Assembly (NCBI RefSeq): GCF_022605725.1
Contig: NC_065552.1
Span: forward strand, 21,222,785 to 21,286,784
Source of the DNA: Anthonomus grandis grandis
Lineage: Eukaryota > Arthropoda > Insecta > Coleoptera > Curculionidae
Length of the DNA: 64,000 nucleotides
Reading direction: 5' to 3'
Both the position numbers and the translations under genes were made by a program. Below the pieces are notes generated by a model. It was not told the origin of the DNA. It was given only the letters and a program-made list of their open reading frames with translations, and did not search any database. Shown here one piece after another: positions 21,934 through 32,959 of this stretch; positions within the stretch are counted from its first letter, which is position 1; every line of letters begins with the position of its first letter.

Positions 21934-22191
21934 ATGAATTTAAAACAAACAACAAAGGATAGGGGTGAAGATATTCAAAAATATTTTAAAGAATCAATGT
22001 ACAATTTGTGTGATTGGATTTGTGGCTGCAGTGTGAGAAATGCATTTTTTTGCTACCCGTCTTTACTAATTTCGAATGACGCTGTATGGGCGACAAATGG
22101 AGTAATTGACATTAAGCATTTAAAAGTGAAAATTACAAAGCTTGCTTCTTCCACTACTCATATAAAGTCATCAATGAATTACGCAAGTTTA
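21934..22191 (+). pseudogene. hAT transposase, 5' part (TTF-type zinc finger region)
   Basis: MNLKQTTKDRGEDIQKYFK leads into LCDWICGCSVRNAFFCYPSL. This matches the C..C....K.A.FC..C..F zinc-binding N-terminal domain of ZMYM1-like hAT proteins, although the second half has lost Cys residues. VWATNGVIDIKHLKVKITK and STTHIKSSMNYASL follow. The frame is cut at 22191 by the insertion, and the protein continues after 24450. Confidence 0.8.
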
Positions 22192-24443
22192 GACAAGAGT
22201 CTACGTAACAACTTTTCAGATAGAGCGCACTGGTATTGCCCCGTCGCCTTATCGCCCCGTGGCCCCGTCAAGCCATCGCTGAAATTGTATTACCTGTATA
22301 ATAAATAAAACGTTTTTGGAGGTTGAAAGCTGAAATGGTTGTTTTGATTTAGATAGATTTACTGGTGACACGTTAATTGAGTTATTTTAGGTATATTAGT
22401 ATTAATAAAATCTGTTTTTTAACAGTTTTATTCATCTTTGGCCCGTATCTAAAATATATGTACATTTTGATTGTTTCAAATATTGCACTTTTTGACTTTT
22501 GAACTACTTTTACTTAACCGATTGTAACAAAATGTTACACAAACATTGGGTTCTTGTCTTATGACAATACTATACAATGACAATATTATTATATTCACCA
22601 ACCTTATGGAATTAACCCGGCATCGGCAACCAGCAACCCCTAGGTAGGTACCTTAATAGAGGGAGGAGATAGCTTTATGATTTTAAATTAGAATAAGGAC
22701 AAATTTACTAAAATACCTCGTTTTTAAGGTTTCATTTGGCCAGGTGAAATTGTGCAGTCATAGAAGTAATAAAATGCTAATTAAAAGACAAGCCAAAAAC
22801 CAGAAAATAAAATCTGATAATCTACTTTTGGTATTGATATATTAAATATGTAGGTAGTATTTCTAAATAAAATTATGACCTCTGGATCAACTTTTGACAA
22901 TTTATTAAAATAACGTGAGGTGCACATTCGCCAAAAAAAATTATAGCTGACGCGCCAATCTTACAAACAGAGAGTCGCCCAAAAAAAAAGGCTTCATACG
23001 CCTGCGAAAATTGGCCAAAAAAGGGCTTTTCTGGATAGATAAGATCTAAGAATCTAAAAGGTTTTTTGATATGAGGTTTTAAAATATTTGTTCTGAAAGG
23101 ACAAAACTAGACTTCTGTAGTTTTATTTTTTTTAATTAGGCCTAAAATCATATAAAAAACGATGCTTAGACATACAGAAAATTAAGGTAATTTTCAACGT
23201 TATATTTATCTGTTTAGAATTTAAATTTCAAAAAATTGATTCTACAGATGTCTAGATTAATCCATTAACTAACAATTTTATAAAAAAATAATATTCAAAA
23301 AGCGCTAGTGTCTTAGATCTCATCTATCCAGAAAAGGCTTTCAACGCAGTTTTTACCGGCTAAATTCTAATATCGATGAGTGACTGCTAATCGATATCGT
23401 TGATTGATAATCGATCGTACTAAACGTCACCCCTTCTGTACTATTTTTGAAATTTTCTTGGCTGAATTGGATTACGCTCTTAAGGCCGCTGCACAATTCA
23501 TGCCCGGAAAAAATCTTGTTCAGATACCTATAGGTATATAGAATCAACGTAAACAACAGGCAATATAATAGGAATTTTTATGTTATTTAGGACTTTTTTG
23601 GATCAAATTTTGTTTTCTTTTTGGTTTACTCAACAATCATTCCAACCTAAAATTAAGACAACGTCAAAGTCAAAAATAGATGCAAAAATAAATAATACTT
23701 ACTTTGAATAAAAAATAAAAAATACTTTAAAAAATGCAAAAATAAAAAACACTTTTTTTCGATAATTTAAGTTGAAATGAATTCGAGTTCAAACATAATT
23801 TTGACTGTCCCACTTAATTTTCTTATTAGGATTTGTTACACACATTATAGTTTTGCACTGTATAGGGAATAAAAATAATATAATTTTTATTTAAATAATA
23901 AGGGTTTTTAAGGAAAAATGCGATATGCCTTAGTGCGAGAAAAAAAAAGTACCTACCTATCTATTTTTTTTCCTAAAGGGGCGTATATCTCATCAGTAGG
24001 AATTCCTATTAATGAAATATAGGTATAGGCCCCCAAAAGACGCTCCTAAAAACATTTTTCAAAAGACAAAATACTGTCCCAGAGAGTATGAAAGTAAATA
24101 CCACACTCTCGAAACAAAAATCGACGGGTCCGACTAGACTTTAAAAAAAATTGAAACCCCTTATAAGGTAGGCGTGTAGTAATAAAACAAAACATATTTT
24201 ATTACTACCAGATATATCCGTAAAATAACTCAATAACGTGTCACCAGTATAATTAAATCTATCAAAATCAAAACAACCATTCCGTTCGGCTTCAAAAACC
24301 TAATATCTAAATACAATCAATACAGGATAATTATATAAAGTGCAAGTACATATTTAAATGAATCGACGGGGCCACGGGGCGATCAGGTGACTGGGCGAAA
24401 CAGAGTGCGCTCCATCGGAAAAGTTGTTACGTAGACACTTGTC
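22192..24443. mobile_element. 2.25-kb long-TIR element inserted in the hAT gene, no coding capacity
   Basis: The ends are GACAAGAGTCTACGTAACAA (22192) and, on the other strand, GACAAGTGTCTACGTAACAA (from 24443). Inverted similarity runs about 240 bp inward on each side and includes GAGCGCACT, ATCGCCCCGTGGCCCCGTC, AATGGTTGTTTTGAT, CTGGTGACACGTTA and GAGTTATTTTA. AAGTTTA is directly repeated at 22185-22191 and 24444-24450, a 7-bp duplication, or 8 bp if one ambiguous base is counted. The core is AT-rich, has no ORF with recognisable domains, and contains the smaller element at 23025-23338. Superfamily unresolved; the duplication size suggests hAT or P. Confidence 0.85.
23025..23338. mobile_element. 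Small inverted-repeat (MITE-like) element
   Basis: GCTTTTCTGGATAGATAAGA at 23025 is matched in inverse by AGCCTTTTCTGGATAGATGA (reverse complement, ending 23338). The arms are about 28 bp and run through GATCTAAGA. The interior of about 260 bp is non-coding. No clear target duplication. Confidence 0.65.
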
Positions 24444-24450
24444 AAGTTTA

Positions 24451-25190
24451 GGACGTGTTAACACAGTCTAACAGTTGAAAACTATATACTTTGGTGTTAA
24501 CATAAGACAGCAACTTGATAGTGTATATCGTAAATCTGTGCATGACTTTAATGAATCGGTTTCTAAAAATAGGTATATTTTAAACAAACTAATCGGCTGT
24601 GTAAAATTTTGCGGAGTTTTCGAAATTGCATTGCGCGGTCATGACGAAAGTATCAGCTCCAATAATCCTGAAATTTTTCTGGGCCTTATCGATTTTGTTT
24701 CTGAACTGGATTTAATGTTTAAAGAACATATTGAAAGAAGTACAGTATTTAAAGGCACATCAAAAACAATTCAGAACGATATTTTCGAATCAATGTTAGC
24801 TATTGTACATACTCATATAATTAAGGAGATTGGCCAGACAAATTTTGTGGCAATTCAAGTAGATGAGACCACAGACAGCTTCAATAAAACGCAGATGATT
24901 GTCATATTGCAATATGTATTAACTGATTGCACATGAAAGATTTTGGAAATTTGTTAACCCTCCAGATGCCACAGCACAACATTTAACTAATGTAATATTG
25001 GAAGAACTTCAATTATCCAAAATTAATCAAGCACCTGAAAAATTAATTGCCCAAAGTTACGATGGTGCATCAGTCATGAGCGGTAAACTGGTAGGAGTAT
25101 AAATAAAAATTAAAGAAATATACCCAAATGCACACTTTATTGCTAGCACTGCTATGCCCATCAACTTATCCTGCAAAAAGCGGCGAGTCA
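24451..25190 (+). pseudogene. hAT transposase, middle part (DUF4371 region)
   Basis: The main frame (24475-24936) reads GVNIRQQLDSVYRKSVHDFN, NKLIGCVKFCGVFEIALRGH, and IQVDETTDSFNKTQMIVIL. This is the DUF4371 portion with the first hAT catalytic Asp (V-D-E-T-T-D). After a frameshift FWKFVNPPDATAQHLTNVI and QSYDGASVMSGKLVGV follow, with the second conserved Asp in YDGA. A stop comes next, then only traces to about 25190. The C-terminal catalytic Glu region is absent. Similar proteins are annotated as zinc finger MYM-type 1-like. Confidence 0.87.
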
Positions 25191-25608
25191 ACATAAGCCG
25201 ATAAAAATATTTTTTGTAAATTTATACGCATTTTCGTCCTTTTTCGGCCGATCTCCAAAACGTACGATGGTTCTGGGTAGAGTGGTTTCGATAACCTGTT
25301 TATACCCTTGTTCTTATATTTTTATTTAAAATATTTACTCTAATAAAAAGGCAAAGTTAATTTTCGGCAAACGATTTAAGCATTTAAAGTTATTTTTACC
25401 CGCTTAATAGGGTAAATATCTCGGTAAATATTATTGAGTTTTATCTAAGTCGGTATTTTTTATCCAAAATATAAATGACAAAAAGATCTTTCAAATACTT
25501 TAAAAAATCAATAGTTTGATTTGTTTTTTTCTATTAGAGTAAACTATAAGTTTTCAAACCAAAATGACCCCCCTGAAGATTGACCCACGAGCCGCCACTG
25601 AATAAAGT

Positions 25609-26642
25609 ATATATAATGTAATGCTTTAGTATCCATTGATGCGCGATATGAAGTTGAATCCATAGCGGCAACAGAGAAACTGTTTCCTTCCTTAATGGAA
25701 TAAACTGCTAAAGAACAAAGGCAAAAAAACAGAATTTAGAACTCTTTGGGCCAGATTCAAATGAGTGGTTAAATTTATAAAAGTATTTAGTATCCTCACT
25801 GTAGTTTTAGGATCCAGTATACTTGTAATTGTAGTGTTTTATATAAGATTTTTAGTTTTTAGTATAAGCATTTATTTTAGTTAATTTTCATCTAATCTCT
25901 CCTAATATAACTCTCTATCTCTAATTAAATATGAGGCAAACAAATTAATAAATATTACATTCAGGATGTAAAGTGTGTGTTTTTTTATAAGTAAAACTTG
26001 TGTCTTTTACACGCATAAGATATAGGCAGCTAGATGATTTTTAACGTAAAACTTTATTTTAAAAAATCCACTTTTCTGATTACATTATTACTTTTTATCA
26101 AAAGAAGTTGGTACTAAATATAGAGATGGGGGGTTTTCATGAGTATATTATTATAATAATATATCATAATATGTATTAATTAAAAAAAAAACAATAATAA
26201 AGGACATTGAATATGGCAGCCAAAATCCCCATTAATAATCACCACCAAGTAAAAATAAATCTCAATACCCAAAAAAAGGAAATATATAAAGCTTGAAGAC
26301 AAACCAAAACATTTTACCCTTTTGTGTTAAAAAGTAAATCTTTAATGCCTTAATCCACAGAATAAATGGGTCTAAGTAATTCGTACCACCTATTCTCTCA
26401 TTACTTGTTTTAAACACCCCACTGACGGCGCTAAAAACTAAACTTATTAAATTAAAAAGTTTAGTTAAACTCATTTTACGTACTTAAATCTTATAGTTAA
26501 ATTAAATACTATTTTGCTATCAACTATCCTGAATTTCTATCTTAATAAAACTAAACCCAAAAATCCCGAATAATAAAGTTTTAAATACAAATATATTTTA
26601 AGGCCGGACCTGTACAACTTAAAAGCTTAAGTGGCTGTGACT
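25609..26642. other. Gene-free AT-rich stretch
   Basis: No supported gene or boundary repeat. The ORF at 26262-26474 has no features. Confidence 0.5.
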
Positions 26643-26704
26643 GAGGTCAGACATCTAACAAAATAGTACGTGGGCGCATGTAGTCAAATTTTACGAATCA
26701 AATG
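26643..26704 (+). repeat. Dispersed repeat block 2, copy B
   Basis: GAGGTCAGACATCTAACAAA and following bases match 4322-4383 in direct orientation. Confidence 0.7.
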
Positions 26705-26867
26705 GATAAAGTCTGAAAAAAAATGCTTAAAACATTTATTTATTTAATGGAATGATTAAATATCGCTTAGAATATTACTTTATGACTCTTTTCACATAAA
26801 ATTTTGTGATTTAAACATGCATGTCATGTGACAATACAAGCAACACCGGCACACGGACTATTCGCGG

Positions 26868-26898
26868 CACATCAATGATTCTAATGGATCTCTGAACT
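26868..26898 (-). repeat. Dispersed repeat block 1, copy B
   Basis: The reverse complement matches 4018-4048 (AGTTCAGAGATCCATTAGAA). Being close to the Tc1-like transposase that starts near 27106, it could be subterminal sequence of that element. Confidence 0.65.
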
Positions 26899-27105
26899 GA
26901 ACTATGCCTAATAAAACATATATTAATTTTCGTATATGTACCAGTAACACTTATAAGTAGGCGTTTCGTTTTGGTTGTTTATTTTTATCTTAGGTAATTT
27001 TATTCTTATAGGGTCCACTTTAATACATGCATTCATTTTTTATGACTGCTAGCCGAGGTTTCGCGGAGCACACTCTGAATAACGCTGAATTAGAGAGCCC
27101 TTAGA

Positions 27106-27455
27106 AGAACATGTGGTGCCTTATAAGCCATTTATAGGAGAACATTTTATCTGGACGCACGACAATGCTCAAGTATAGCACAAATATCAAGGCAATATTT
27201 AATCGACGTTGACGTTCATGTATTGGACTGGGTCCCAAGGAGTCCAGACCTCAACCCTATTGAGCACCTGTCCAATATACTGGAAAGAAGAGATAGGCAG
27301 AACTACGGCGAGTTTCAAACTTTGGCTGCGTTAGAAGAAGCACTGACCAACGTGTGAAAACAAATACCTTAAGATGCGATTGCTTCTTTAATTGAATCTA
27401 TGCACGAAAAAATGAGAGTTGTTATTCAATCTTGTAGAGGAAATACCAGATTTTA
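27106..27455 (+). pseudogene. Tc1-like transposase C-terminal part (DD34E type)
   Basis: FIGEHFIWTHDNAQV holds the second catalytic Asp. After a small deletion the next frame reads QISRQYLIDVDVHVLDW and VPRSPDLNPIEHL, with the catalytic Glu in NPIEH. The tail SLIESMHEKMRVVIQSCRG ends at a TAG (27453-27455), as in Tc1 proteins (S...R...V....G..T.Y). The 5' two thirds, with HTH domains and first Asp, are missing. Confidence 0.88.
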
Positions 27456-27929
27456 GAAAAAATTATATATCTTAATACCTCTATTATCATTTTTTTTTTA
27501 TTTTGTTGCTAATAAAACATTAATGCATTGTTTCCCTTAAGCCAGTGCTTTTTTTGAAAAGATTACAGATATTGGAATGAATCAAAAAACAAGTGTCGTT
27601 AAGAAAAGATGGAGCTTAAAAATGCAGAAAATTATTAGATTGTGATTTTTTTCCACAGGGTGTTTAAAAGTTTAGAGCAAAATTAGACTTTTTATTAATA
27701 CCTGTATAATAATAAATCTGTTGGAAATTTTGTAGCTTCGATATGAAAAAATGATGACAATAAAACGGCCTAAAGTTCGGGAAAAAAAATTATCAAAATC
27801 GATGCAATAGTGAAAAAGTTATTAAGGATTAAATTTGAATCAAATCTTCGTTGTTCGATTAATTTTGCGGGCCAGTGTATATTCTTATTCATGTTGAATA
27901 ATTCTGAGATGCAGTTCATTCCTGTGCGT
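27456..27929. other. Gene-free stretch
   Basis: AT-rich with no gene. It contains probable 3' sequence of the Tc1-like element; no matching TIR pair could be fixed. Confidence 0.4.
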
Positions 27930-28150
27930 GCACTGGACTAGGTGTCTCCCAACTCCTCCTTTACAAAAGCCCTATGTTACCAGGAATTTATTGAGTATGG
28001 AAACGAGGATATGAGCCCTGAGGCACTCCATAGATAAAGCTGGCCAGCTTAAGTCTCAATAAGGGTAGAAATCTGGTCCAAGTCTTTGGAGCAGTAAATT
28101 ATGAGACACGCAGTCAAACGCCTTAGTAAAGGCACTCCAGCTTGAGGGAA
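27930..28150 (-). pseudogene. LINE reverse transcriptase fragment
   Basis: Minus-strand frames give FTKAFDCVSHNLLLQRL (about 28120-28070), and after breaks YGVPQGSYPRF (about 27990). These are the RT motif with catalytic Asp and the GVPQG motif of jockey/CR1-like LINEs. Several stops and indels occur in about 70 codons. Confidence 0.75.
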
Positions 28151-29649
28151 TCTTGAGAGCCTATTCCTTCCAAAGATGAATTTTGATTATTTCTCGAAAA
28201 GTACGCAAGATATTCTCTAAATGCTAAAAATAAAAAGTTATTTATGTTCTAGGGAACCACTCTATATACTTACAACCCACTTTACTTTTAACTTCTTTTT
28301 TTTAATCATACAAACCAGCAGGTACCATTCTTTTTTTGCGACCGACGTAGGTTTATCTAGGGTACGTGCAATTTATTTACACATATCTCTCAATCCATTA
28401 CTGACCCAGTTTAAGCTGGCCTCCAGTAGATTCTTCTTGTGGGTTCCGCCTACATTATTAGGTACCCCGAGCTTTAGGTTAGGCCCGAAGGTTCGCTATA
28501 TGATTACCGCGATTGCCGTTTCACCTCACGTTTTCACCTAATGTCTATCATTACGTTCGAGCCTTTGTTATTTGCTTTTTTCGGTAACCAGAGATTTATT
28601 GTCTTTTAACTGTAATGGTGCGATACTGGTAGCAATATATGTGTTAATACAAATAATGCGGAAAATTGAAAAAGAATCTCATGTACAGTGGGAAATAATC
28701 GGGGAAAAGTGTATAGTAGGCAGGAAAAATATACAATAATAATTAACCCATGAAAAATGTTTATTTTAGAGATATCTGTGAACCTCTACAGAGAAAGATA
28801 CGTCTCCTTTGGGTATCAGAGCATCCCACTTTCAGCACGCGTTTTTTTGTGAAGTGCAAGAATTATCGATTTATTCATACGCTTTTTATTATTTTATTCG
28901 TTACTTAATATGATTTATGTGTAATAAAAACAATACTAAACATACATGTGATTTGTCTGCCCCGCTTTTCCCAGCTCATTTCAGTATCCATGCAGTTTGT
29001 CCGTGACCACTTTCTCGAAATCACAGTTGTTAGGAGCGTGTACACTAGAGAAGTAGTGCGATTTATTGATTCTCAGCGACCGGAAAACTTGTGAAATAAA
29101 GTTTGTTCATTGGCTTGAATATATTTTTCAGTGGACACCAATTTTGATGCAGCACATCAGCCGCTGTGCTGATTATAAAATCTCTATCTGCTTAGTGACG
29201 TTATCAAGAAACCCTTGACTGAGTCGCACGCCCCTCACACCCTCTTCATAACTGTTGAACCAATAAAATAGTTTTTGTACTTTTATTAGATCTTTACTCA
29301 CTCCAAAGTGGCTTGCACCAATAAGAACCTCCTCCACTCAAGAACTTTTAGAATAAAAATTTAAGTAAGAACTGATTCGCCACTCCTTTTTTGGAAATGT
29401 GATCATTTCCTTGGCATTGACAAATAACAGGTTCTCCGGAAGCCTCGCTTAAGATTCTTCTAAGACTACCAGAGCTTCCACTCTAGATCCAGAGACAGGC
29501 TTTAAGATCCTATATAAAGATGAAAGTCCGCCTAGCACTGAAGCATCACAAAGTTACACAACAAGTTTTCCAAGCGAAAGTGTTCGCTAGAGGTTACTAA
29601 CCATAGAGGAAATTAAAAGACAACGGAACAAGGACATAATTATACTCGT
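28151..29649. other. Gene-free stretch
   Basis: The ORF at 28221-28541 shows no domain. Composition is more balanced near 28400-28500 and 28970-29130, but nothing is identifiable. Confidence 0.4.
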
Positions 29650-29990
29650 CTTAAATGACATCCCCAGAACCAGGTTCGAAATTGGTGCAAGAGTGCAAGG
29701 ATGTTCTGAACAAGTTGGTTAAAAGGAAGCTGGGTTGCAGGGCACAATGAAGTGAATGAACACCAGCAATCAAGGAATCTTGATTGTTGGTTTTCAAAAA
29801 ACTACGAACAATTTTTTTTAATTGTTCGTAGTTTTTTCCAGCAGAATGAAGTTCGTAGTTTGAATAGCAGATGCCGACAAACTAAGCCGCTGATTCTGAC
29901 AATCTCAACCAAAATCGGAGGCAGCCTGACTGCTCTTTCGGCACAGGGAAATGATGATGGACTTAACTAAAGTCCCGTTTTCTCTCATTA
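29650..29990 (+). pseudogene. LINE RNase H and C-terminal fragment
   Basis: The frame WVAGHNEVNEHQQ (about 29731-29769) corresponds to the RNase H block V-W-V-P-G-H-x-G-V-x-G-N-E-x-A-D. CRQTKPLILTIS continues downstream like the post-RNase H linker of such LINEs. The catalytic Asp is lost. A 42-bp hairpin lies inside (29796-29837). Confidence 0.5.
29796..29837. repeat. Perfect 18-bp hairpin with T-rich loop
   Basis: AAAAAACTACGAACAATT is followed after six bases by its exact reverse complement. The spacing and perfection stand out in an otherwise decayed LINE fragment. An inverted templated duplication is a likely origin. Confidence 0.9.
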
Positions 29991-30609
29991 GGAGGACAGA
30001 TCGCCTGGTTGGATTGATAAAGGTCAACAGTGACGACGAGGTTACCGGGATTTGTGGAAAATGATTTTTAGGCTTAACCACTGAACCTTGGTCCTCCCAA
30101 ATTACTACTACTTGGCATTGTTAATAACTTTACAAGTGTGGAATTTAGAGATTATCTTGATTACTTTTTGACAAATAATTAAAAATTTTCCATGGAAACA
30201 AGAGGTCCCAACTAATTAATAAACCCCTGGGGTCGATTGGTCAGTGACTGATGGTGGTGCTTTGTTAGATCGGATTCTTTTATTTGGGCAAATCTGGTTT
30301 CCCATGGCACATGAATCCAATTTACTAAAACATATCAACGATAATGATCAAACAATACATAATTTAAGCAGTACAATATTCCACAGAGATATGGTTATAC
30401 CTATTCATCACTGCTGACAACTGATCAATTAACTCTCAAATTTTCCTTGGGGTTCCTTGATAGGTTGTTGATATATTCTTTGCTGATACGAACAGGCGTT
30501 GGACAGTCAGAGGGGTTTCATTATCACCTATTAATTGGTCATTTTCATGTTTTAGTGATATGGTGTGGATTGTGATATAATGGGATCACTCGACATTCCT
30601 TACTTTTCT
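29991..30609. other. Gene-free stretch
   Basis: Probably 3' LINE sequence at the start, then nothing identifiable. Confidence 0.35.
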
Positions 30610-31125
30610 ACACCACCACGTCCACTAGTCTTAATCTTTTATATTACCCAAAAAATCTTATCTCACTTGCGAAAAATAAAATATGCGAGACGAGGATTGA
30701 GTTTTCTCAAGTTCTCTGAATCAATTAAAACATTTTCAAGATGGCTAAAACTTTGGCAAAGTACTACTTTCTTAGTAGTTCTTTGTTTACGTGAGTTCCA
30801 ACTTTGTGTTTTGATCAAGAACAACATCTGACTTCTTTTGAAAGCTCTACCGTTTGGATCTTTTTTGTTCGGCTTCTTTCTCTTTGTAAATGGGATTAGT
30901 ACAGTTTTGCTGGGATTGACATTTAGTCCTTCCTACAAGATTAAGTGCTCTCTGTATATTCGTTCTGAGAAAACACTGTCATTCTGGCATCTTATTATTA
31001 TAACTAGGTGGTCTGCGTAACCTTCAACTTTCCAAGCCTGCTTCAGTCAATACTAAGGACAACTAGGAGACCAGAACAGTGGTAATACGACTCAACCTTA
31101 AGGAAATCCTTGTGACCTGACTAAA
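30610..31125 (-). pseudogene. LINE reverse transcriptase fragment (YADD region)
   Basis: On the minus strand VEGYADHLVIII (from 31028) is the catalytic Y-A-D-D motif with the second Asp changed to His. It is followed by EGLNVNPSKTVLIPFTKRKK, the conserved block G-L-x-V-N-P-x-K-T. Upstream (31110-31030) VVLPLFWSP is a decayed G-V-L-S-P-L-L-W-x-L. A VLDQNTKLEL trace downstream matches the L-G-V-x-L-D-x-K-L-T motif. It is RT of a jockey/I/R1-like LINE, with a stop and frameshifts. Confidence 0.8.
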
Positions 31126-31703
31126 GCGATTGGCCATGGTTAATACAAATGTAATTCATTGTGTAGTGGTTTGTTCTATTTCTCTACTGGTTGTGGCTCA
31201 CTGGGCGGATTTGTATGAGGTATTATCAGATGCTTCCTCTATCTCCAGTATCTTTTCTACATCGCATATGGGATTGTGGATAGCATGGTAATGGATATAA
31301 TTACATTATACGTAAATTAAATTTGAAGAGTGATCTATATTTTTCCTATTACTTTCCTCAAGCATGTAAACTATGACAATTAGGAACTCCAGCTATGGTA
31401 ACTGTAGTTTTGTCTATCCATACATTTTTTCTGAATACTGACAGAAGTTTCTCTTGTTGGGAATCTTCTGGATAAATATTTTGTGAGGTCTGGATGCTCT
31501 ATTTCTTTATGCGATATATATTTTGTCTTTCGACCTACTACCTCTAAATTCTTATGAAAATAACCCTGACCAGCATAAAGAAAATGCGTTTGCCAAACGT
31601 AAGACTGACTTATACAAATTTTCCGAATAAAGTTTGACAAACCCTGTACAATATCTTTATATTTTCTATACATTACAATAATTTTTACATAAAAAAAAAT
31701 TGT
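31126..31703. other. Gene-free stretch before tRNA-Ile copy 3
   Basis: No supported gene. An ORF reading back through the tRNA (31380-31748, minus) is an artefact of the tRNA gene and its flank. Confidence 0.45.
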
Positions 31704-31777
31704 TGGCCCATGAGGGGATCGAACCCGCGACCTTCGCGTTATTAGCACGACGCTCTAACCAACTGAGCTAATGGGCC
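31704..31777 (-). tRNA. tRNA-Ile(AAU), copy 3
   Basis: Identical to copies 1 and 2 over 74 bases, same strand, with a T-run terminator on the gene strand (As at 31691-31699). Its 5' flank differs from the other copies, so the copy is old or the flanks were not co-duplicated. Confidence 0.97.
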
Positions 31778-32020
31778 GGCGATAAACATTGTGTCGCACT
31801 TGAAGGCGTGATAAGGATTATCAGTAAAAGAAAATGGACTGCTTCAATTTAATTTAGTCCTGGAAATAAAATTTGTCCTGAGAGATTAAATAAAGTATAA
31901 AAAGTCTGGTTATTAGTCAAGACGTCAGAATAATCACTAGTGAAGTTTCATAGTAGTTTAAGGTCTTGTAAAATAACAGGAGCTAGGAAAGAATAGTTAA
32001 TATAATATCTTAGTACTTAC

Positions 32021-32158
32021 CATTGCGGATTTATCAAATCTTCTACTTCCCGATCGTTTTAGGGTTCCTCCTCTTATGTTGGAGTCGTCTAGAATAACTT
32101 CGCCTCCATCATGGGCTGATCGTTTACTTAATTCGCTAAGTTCTGCTACAGGTTGAAC
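32021..32158 (-). CDS. Candidate internal exon of a host protein-coding gene
   Basis: On the minus strand a 138-base block is bounded upstream by CCTTTTAG and downstream by ATG|GTAAGTAC, a near-ideal acceptor and donor. It is exactly 46 codons, open in only one frame (the other two have stops), and begins and ends in phase 0. The predicted peptide contains VQPVAELSELSKRSAHDGGE, VILDDSNIRGG and LKRSGSRRFDKSAM. It is basic, Ser/Arg-rich and hydrophilic, with no transposon motif, and could hold phosphorylation sites (KRSGS). Its base composition is richer in G+C than the AT-rich flanks. I do not recognise the protein. The tRNAs and many elements nearby could lie in introns of this gene. Partner exons were not found. 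Confidence 0.6.
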
Positions 32159-32959
32159 CTAAAAGGTATAAAATAGCTTATAGAGATGGTAGTATAATGG
32201 TAGATTTGATAGGAAATTCAAGTATTCTGTTAGAACCCTGCATAATTTAGGAAAAAATAGTTTTTGGTGATTCTGAATAAAAGTTCTCACAGGCATTTGG
32301 GTTTATTTAAGAGCGAGCTATAAACGTCCAAAGTTCGGAAAACACGTCAATTTTAATATTAAATAGCTGACTAAATAGTGCAATTCTGATAACGCAATGG
32401 ACACAGAAAATTCAACAATGAAATATGCAGATAAAAAAACTTGGATCAAGGCTGAAATCTGTCGAAACTTACTACTCTTGGGTGTAGAAGTTATGTACCC
32501 ATATAATAGTGTTTATGTACGTGCAGTTTAAGTGTTTTGGTATGTCTTTGCCTAGATGTATGTATTATGACAACTTTTATCTTGGATGTAAGTAAGTCTG
32601 CTGTGTGGTTGGGTACCGTATTGCTATTGATTTTTTGTTTGTGTGTAAATATATTAAGGTCCCATCTTCCCTAGTACATGGTAATCAGGATTTCATCAGA
32701 GCAGTGTTATATTAATTGATATAGTGAATATATTATAGTCCGCTAGTTTACACTCATAGAAGGTGTTCTTCGATCTTTGGACCGTTTTCAAAAGTTTCAG
32801 CGAATTTGACCAAAAGGCATTTTATACCTAAAGTACTAAATAAATCAGAATATTAAAATAACACAGGGGAAATACTATCTTTAAGAAAACTAATGGCTTA
32901 AGCATTATTTATTTAATTTGATGATGTAACTCAATGTCAACATATTGAAGCATTTTTAC
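32159..32959. other. Probable intron or intergenic sequence
   Basis: No gene, repeat pair or element terminus recognised. Confidence 0.4.

Larger units (their letters stand above)
21424..25600 (+). mobile_element. hAT element with 8-bp target duplication, internally interrupted
   Basis: Both ends carry the inverted terminus CAGTGGCGGCTC followed by a GGGTCAAT and a GACCCCCC block. The 8-bp direct repeat AATAAAGT flanks it exactly (21416-21423 and 25601-25608), the signature target size of hAT transposons. The interior holds two parts of a ZMYM1-like hAT transposase, separated by the 2.25-kb insertion at 22192-24443. The C-terminal half of the transposase, including the dimerisation region, is missing, so the element is defective independently of the insertion. 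Confidence 0.93.

Noticed and set aside
28221..28541. 106-codon plus-strand ORF as a gene
   Set aside because: No conserved motif, no splice or promoter context, low-complexity hydrophobic start.
31380..31748. 122-codon minus-strand ORF (and the similar one at 18256-18438)
   Set aside because: Both start inside a tRNA-Ile gene (identical MLITRRSRVRSPHGP); this is the tRNA read as protein.
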